This document shows positions 58,668 through 64,000 of a stretch of 64,000 nucleotides of DNA, in pieces. This stretch comes from Picocystis sp. L7 (taxonomy: Eukaryota; Chlorophyta; Picocystophyceae; Picocystales; Picocystaceae). The stretch lies in assembly GCA_020975725.1 (NCBI GenBank), contig QXJR01000008.1, positions 310,001 to 374,000 of the forward strand, read 5' to 3'. Position numbers and translations under genes: made by a program. The notes beneath the pieces were generated by a model, which searched no databases, was not told where the DNA came from, and saw nothing but the letters and a program-made list of their open reading frames with translations. Positions within the stretch are counted from its first letter, which is position 1. Every line of letters begins with the position of its first letter.

Positions 58668-59081
58668 TGTTAAAATATGGTGAGTTTACAATCACAGACA
58701 GTAAACAAGAAACGGAAGGATTTAAACTATGAAGACCCTCCAACTCACGTAAGGGGTGGAAGACAAGAAGATCGGGGCAAAGATTCTTCTAGAAGACAAA
58801 TGTCCCTCGGAAGTAGAGAGGCTTACTATGTTGTGACTAGTAGGATGGTCTTGCACATGTGGGGAAGATGCAACTACCACAACGTTGCCACTACCCTATA
58901 AATAGGAGCAAGGTACCATGTAATTGATCAGTTGAGTCGACGCAAGCTCAGGCAACCCACATCAACGGGCGCGGGAGCGAGAACCCGCAGTGGGACCATC
59001 TACCCCACAAACGAGCACTAGGATATACTAAGGGACTCATCTCACTTAAAACTAGCCAAATTAACTGAGCAAATCTCAACA
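58668..59081 (+). repeat. 5' LTR of the second copia element
   Basis: 414 bases, TGTTAA to CTCAACA. A TATAAATA box lies at 58897-58904, probably the promoter. Related to the solo LTR at 20096. Confidence 0.93.
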
Positions 59082-59100
59082 GGTTAAGAGCCTTGGAAGC
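59082..59100 (+). other. Primer-binding site of the second copia element
   Basis: GGTTAAGAGCCTTGGAAGC, directly after the LTR. Its complement reads CAAGGCTCTTAACC in its inner part, the anticodon stem-loop of tRNA-Lys(CUU) with loop CUCUUAA. There is no TGG start, so the 3' CCA end of a tRNA is not the primer; a 5' half-tRNA is. Confidence 0.7.
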
Positions 59101-62100
59101 TACGAGATAATGGAAGACCAAGTTGCAAGGAGCAAGATTGACAAAGGCGACATCCCAATACTTGTGCAGGGCAACTGGAACTTGTGGAAAGGATCGGTAT
59201 TGCTAGCGTTGGAAGAGGCAGGAGGCGATGACGTGTTGAACGATAAAACACCCTACGATGCGATGGGTGCCGAGACTCGGCAAAGGTCGAAGATGGTAAG
59301 AGCGGCGATGTTGAGAAGGATCAACAAGGAAGAAAGAACGCTCCTTCAACATGATGTGTCACTCATGGCAAAGAATATATGGGACCGACTTCATGAAAGT
59401 TATGGCATCCACAATGCGGCCACCTCGCTACGCATACTCAAAAGGTACCGAACGTTGAAGAAAACCTCAAATGAAACAGTTATGCAATATTACACAAGGG
59501 CATTGTCATTGGCTAGTGAGCTTAGAGAAAGCGGCGAGAACATCTCAGAGACAGACATGGTTGCTACGATTATGAATGGACTACCGAGAGAATACAACTT
59601 GGTGAAGACAACGATCGATGCAAGTGGCGTGATGCCAGCGTTAGATCGCTTGAAGATGATTCTAATCAACGAGGAAAGCAACATGGTAGGAGATGAGAAC
59701 ATGGTGGAGCAAGCAATTATGCATTGTGATCAAAGGGAGGTAAGTCCTCAACCATCATTCGCAAGACTCGGGCATGCCAAGCAAAGAAAGAAGTTCAATG
59801 AATAATGCTACAAATGTGGCAAGAGAGGTCACATGGCCCGCCATTGCCGAGAGACGATCATTGAAAGCAAGCAAGGCCAAAGCCTACGAGTAAGCAAGCA
59901 AAACAGTCCATGTATTGGAGACTGGATTTTGGATAGCGGCGCGTCGGACCATGACAGGCGACGCATCAAAGTTTGATGAGGGAAGTTTGAAGCAAGCTTC
60001 AGGTCACATTGTGTTGGCGGATGGCCGGAGCACGGCCATCGTCGGCAAAGGAAAGGTCACGATCGAGGTCGGAAAGATGAAAATGCAACTAAGAGATGTC
60101 TTATATGTTCCAACAGTTGCATTCAACTTGCTATCAGCTGTAAAAGTTGGGAGTCAAACAGGAGCAAATATTATCATGGGAAATAACGGAACCTGCGCTT
60201 TACAGAAAGAACAAGACATCATTGAGTTGCATACACAATCTGATGGGGTGTATGCCCTTCGAGCAGATGCAAACTTATGGCACACACGCTTGGGTCATGC
60301 AAGTGCAGATACTCTCAAGCAAGTGGGACTACCATGCGATTTAAAGACATGTGAAGCGTGTGTTAAGGCAAAGTTAAATCGAAAACCGTATTCATCGGAC
60401 GTAACGGTCAAAAGAGCTTTGGATAGAATATCAATGGACGTGCTTGGGCCGGTTACTCCTGAAGCAGTGGGAGGCCAAAGCTATGCACTTGTAGCCATCG
60501 ATGCCGCAACAAAATTTAGCTTTGCTACTCTACTCCCAAACAAAGGACAAGCAACAGATGCCGCGAAGCAAGCCATTTCATGGTTTGAACAGCTTTCAGG
60601 TGAACGTGTGAAGTGCATTCGCACGGACTGTGGCAAAGAGTTTCTTCAAGAACAAATGAGAGAATGGTTGACCAACAGAGGGATCAACCACGAGACGACT
60701 GCTGGTTATGAACCTCAACAAAATGGTCAAGCAGAACGTTTGAATCGTACCTTGATGGAAGGAACACGGGCATTGTTGGAGGACACAAAGCTTCCTACAA
60801 CACTATGGGCCGAAGCTATGAGGACTATCAATTATGTGAGGAACTTAAAACCATGCAACATCAATGGAAGGCGGAGCAAGAGTCCGTTAGAACTACTACC
60901 AAGAAAACAACCGGATTACCAACAATTGAAGAGATGGGGATGCAAAGCCTTAGTACACATCCCACAAGACCGACGAGTTGGTAAACTCGCCTCACAGGCC
61001 GAGCCTGCCATATTCATTGGATACTCAAACACTACCACGTACAGGTTCTTGGTAAGGAAGAAAGTTGTGACATCACGCACAGCGGTATTCTTTGAAGACC
61101 AAATTGGAGAGTTGGATCATGACGCACATAGTGGTACTAAGCCTGAATTGCTCATGGAGCCTAGCCCACTACCTCAGACGGTTGAACATGTGGACACCTA
61201 CCTTGATACGACGCCAAGCGAATCTTGTGTGAAAACCACATCATCATCAAGAGAGAAGAGTGAAACGAACAGGGCGGCAATGAACGACATGATGGACAAC
61301 GATGGGCACAGTGCGACCCTTCCCATAATGGATGATGTGCACGGTCCTCCTAGAGATACTATGACAGGAGAAAATTGTGAGATCAATGATGACGACCATA
61401 ATTCAACAAGGAGTGAGACAGAGAATGATCCTGTGAAGAGGTACAACCTCCGTGAAAGAAAACCTATGGATTATAAGTAGATTGCTACCAAAGGCTTGCA
61501 TGTGAACATGGCACCACTTCCAGATGAATTCTCAGGTAATGATGAAGCGATGGATCGTCCCGACAAGGCAATGTGGAAACAAGCGATTGAAGATGAAAAA
61601 CGCGCGTTATTGGAGAATGAGACTTACGAAGGAAGAAACCTACCACAAGGCAGAAAAGCACTTCAAACTAAGTGGGTGTTCAAGGTTAAACGAGACAATC
61701 TTGGAAACGTGGAACGCTACCGTGCCCGCCTAGTAGTGAAGGGATATCAACAACGTGCTGGCATAGATTACACTGACATATTCTCACCAGTTGTCTCTAA
61801 GCCAACGGTAAGATTGTTTTTGACAATTGCAGCAATCAAAGACTATGACAACCATCAGCTAGACATCAAGGCAGCATTCCTACATGCAGACTTGGGAGAG
61901 GAAATATACATGGCTATCCCCGAAGGTATTGATGAAGCTCCAGGGAAAGTATACAAACTTAAGAAGAGCCTCTATGGGCTAAAGCAGGCACCTCGAGAAT
62001 GGAACAAGGAACTAATCTCTTTCCTTTCCATGGACCTTGAGTGTAAGTGTGCAAGTGTGGACGAAACTCTACTGATATGTAGAAAGGAGAATGAAGTGTG

Positions 62101-63103
62101 CTATGTGTGCGTATATGTGGACGATATACTCTTGGCGTCCAACTCACGAGACTTGGAGCAAAAACTAATCAAGAAAATATGCAAGAGATTTCAGGTTGGC
62201 TCAAAAGGAGAAATCAATACATTCTGTGGAATGCAAGTGAAAAGAGATAGGTCGAAGAAAATACTCCACCTAAGTGAACCATTGAAAATTGAGAGAATGA
62301 TTGAAGAATATGGAATGTGTGAAGCTAAAGAGACAAAGGTGCCAATATGTGAGAACATATGTGAAGAAGATGGTGAAAGTGATCCTACGATCACATCGAA
62401 ATATCAACAACTGGTTGGCCAGTTGCTTTACCTATCGACAACAGTACGCCCGGACCTTGGACATGCAGCGGCAGTATTATCAAGACACATGAGCAAACCA
62501 AGTAAGAGACATTGAGTTATTGCCAAGGATGTGATTCGGTATTTGAAAGGTACTAAACATCATGGTCTTTATCTGGGAAATCTGCAGCAAGCAAGTGACA
62601 TATCGTTGGAAGGATATTGTGATGCAGATTACGCAACTGACAAGGAAACAAGACGTTCAAGAACTGGATACTTATTCTTGGTGAATTGAAGCCTCATTGA
62701 CTGGAGAAGCCAACTTCTATCTACCGTGGCAACAAGTACAGCTGAGGCTGAGTACATGTCCCTCGCGGAGTGTGTGAAGAAGGCTTTATGTTTGAGAACA
62801 CTACTTGCAGAGTTGCTTGGAGATGAAGCCAAACCTGTGCCGATTTACTGCGATAATCAACCGGCACTCCACATGGCTAAAGACTTGAATTGTGTGTCGA
62901 GGACAAAGCATATCGATGTAAGGCATCACTTTGTTAGAGAACGTGGACTCAGAGGAGAAATGGTATACGTTTACTGTCCATCCGAGGACATGTTAGCAGA
63001 TTACTTAACGAAGGTTCTACGGCCCGAGAAGTTCCAAGAACTTATGAACAAACTTGGCGTACAGCAAATGTGATGAACGATGACTTCTGTGGTTGGGTGG
63101 GAG

Positions 63104-63517
63104 TGTTAAAATATGGTGAGTTTACAATCACAGACAGTAAACAAGAAACGGAAGGATTTAAACTATGAAGACCCTCCAACTCACGTAAGGGGTGGAAGAC
63201 AAGAAGATCGGGGCAAAGATTCTTCTAGAAGACAAATGTCCCTCGGAAGTAGAGAGGCTTACTATGTTGTGACTAGTAGGATGGTCTTGCACATGTGGGG
63301 AAGATGCAACTACCACAACGTTGCCACTACCCTATAAATAGGAGCAAGGTACCATGTAATTGATCAGTTGAGTCGACGCAAGCTCAGGCAACCCACATCA
63401 ACGGGCGCGGGAGCGAGAACCCGCAGTGGGACCATCTACCCCACAAACGAGCACTAGGATATACTAAGGGACTCATCTCACTTAAAACTAGCCAAATTAA
63501 CTGAGCAAATCTCAACA
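63104..63517 (+). repeat. 3' LTR of the second copia element
   Basis: 414 bases, same as the 5' LTR by eye. Confidence 0.93.
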
Positions 63518-63735
63518 ACGGGTCACCTGGTCTTGGACCCGGTCGAAGTTGTGGGACTGGGTCAGTGAGTAAGGGGCTGTTCCCCAACCGAAAGGACCCT
63601 TCTTCCAACTGCACCTTCCCTTTCGTTCCTTATGGGACAGGGTACATCCCTTCGGATAGGAAATCTAGTAAGACATTCCCAGACGTTGCGACACTTGCGG
63701 CCAACCTCGACGTCTTTGCGGCTTGGCGCGTCGGC

Positions 63736-64000
63736 ATGGTCGCTCCTTGCGCTTCGACACGAGTCAATGCTTCGTGGAGGGAGACAGGGAGACGAACGAA
63801 CGTTTCGGTCCGCGCCTCTCGCGTCGTGGATGCGTCCTTGGTCGCGCCTCGTCCACGTTTCAACGACGGGAGTGACACCCGATTCTCGCCGCTGCTCAAT
63901 GGGATGTGGACGCTTGCAGGCGGACACGGGAGCTTCGAGGTGAAAGAAATCATGGAAGTGATGCAAAGCTATGCCAGGAGAGGATACACCACCTTCGACA
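63736..64000 (+). CDS. Plastid aldo/keto reductase, 5' end
   Basis: The first 88 residues of a gene cut by the right edge. It starts MVAPCASTRVNASWRE, a leader of about 40 residues without acid clusters that suits plastid import. Then comes FSPLLNGMWTLAGGHGSFEV, followed by MQSYARRGYTTFD at the window end. This is the opening of the aldo/keto reductase barrel: the G-x-W-x-x-G-G strand and the A-G-x-T-x-F-D motif that precedes the catalytic Asp/Tyr segment. Similar plant plastid reductases begin in the same way. The frame is open at the edge. The second copia element ends 218 bases upstream, probably in its promoter. Confidence 0.8.
   Translation, partial: MVAPCASTRVNASWRETGRRTNVSVRASRVVDASLVAPRPRFNDGSDTRFSPLLNGMWTLAGGHGSFEVKEIMEVMQSYARRGYTTFD

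Larger units (their letters stand above)
58668..63517 (+). mobile_element. Ty1/copia LTR retrotransposon, broken
   Basis: 4,850-base element on the plus strand with two 414-base LTRs, which look identical by eye, flanked by a 5-bp duplication ACGGG (58663-58667 and 63518-63522). The interior (59082-63103) has copia parts in order: Gag, zinc knuckle, protease, integrase, reverse transcriptase, RNase H. The coding region is broken in about three or four places. The primer-binding site GGTTAAGAGCCTTGGAAGC follows the 5' LTR directly, as in the other element, and a purine-rich tract precedes the 3' LTR. Identical LTRs point to a recent insertion, so it may have moved with proteins from another copy. 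It differs clearly in sequence from the first element. Confidence 0.93.

Noticed and set aside
1-64000. tRNA, rRNA or CRISPR features
   Set aside because: I looked for T-loop words (GTTCGA with paired arms), rRNA cores and regular spacer arrays and found none I could support. The only tRNA-like match is the retroelement primer site.
1-64000. Bacterial origin, suggested by MurF, RsgA, MnmA and MoaA
   Set aside because: These lie among clear eukaryotic genes (PDS5, SSRP1, TGS1, VPS37, Elongin C), with spliceosomal introns and transit-like leaders; they are organelle-type genes in a nuclear genome.

Overview
The window looks like nuclear DNA of a unicellular green alga, most likely of the prasinophyte grade. 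The evidence is a set of eukaryotic genes that are mostly intron-free and closely packed. They include plastid proteins of green-lineage type: an Mbb1/HCF107-like RNA factor, a PsbP-domain lumen protein, an HHL1-like thylakoid protein, a PAO/TIC55-family Rieske oxygenase, a plastid omega-3 desaturase, and RsgA and MnmA with transit-like N-termini. There is also a front-end (delta-6 type) desaturase and a MurF ligase of plastid peptidoglycan synthesis. I cannot name the species from sequence alone.

Layout. 0-24.9 kb holds the Moco enzyme CNX2 (cut by the left edge), cohesin factor PDS5, a cationic amino-acid transporter, UMP-CMP kinase, polyprenol reductase, a NEDD8 protease, FACT subunit SSRP1 (two short 5' introns), RsgA, an M3 oligopeptidase, a cyt-b5 desaturase (one 81-nt intron), TGS1, a solo LTR, a Nudix hydrolase, Mbb1-like and a universal stress protein. 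A whole-looking Ty1/copia element occupies 25.06-30.10 kb. 31-51.2 kb holds a double-AP2 factor, MnmA, PsbP-domain protein, Rieske oxygenase, a VLRF1-domain protein, VPS37, deoxyhypusine hydroxylase, an FADS-MPTb fusion, Elongin C, omega-3 desaturase, a cyclic-nucleotide-type channel, MurF and a homeodomain-SIS fusion. A gene-poor AT-richer stretch follows (51.2-54.6 kb), then an HHL1-like gene, an ACR3 arsenite carrier, a second and broken copia element (58.67-63.52 kb), and the 5' end of a plastid aldo/keto reductase cut by the right edge.

Themes. Many products are plastid proteins. Gene starts are GC-rich and gene ends AT-richer, so long chance open frames crowd the promoters. The introns I can support are 77-98 nt and lie at gene 5' ends. 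Both copia elements carry the same primer-binding site, which matches the anticodon arm of tRNA-Lys(CUU) and suggests half-tRNA priming.

The most novel item is the gene at 50102-51172. It joins a homeodomain to a sugar-isomerase (SIS) domain, a eukaryotic parallel to bacterial RpiR/MurR regulators (HTH plus SIS), and it lies tail to tail with murF.
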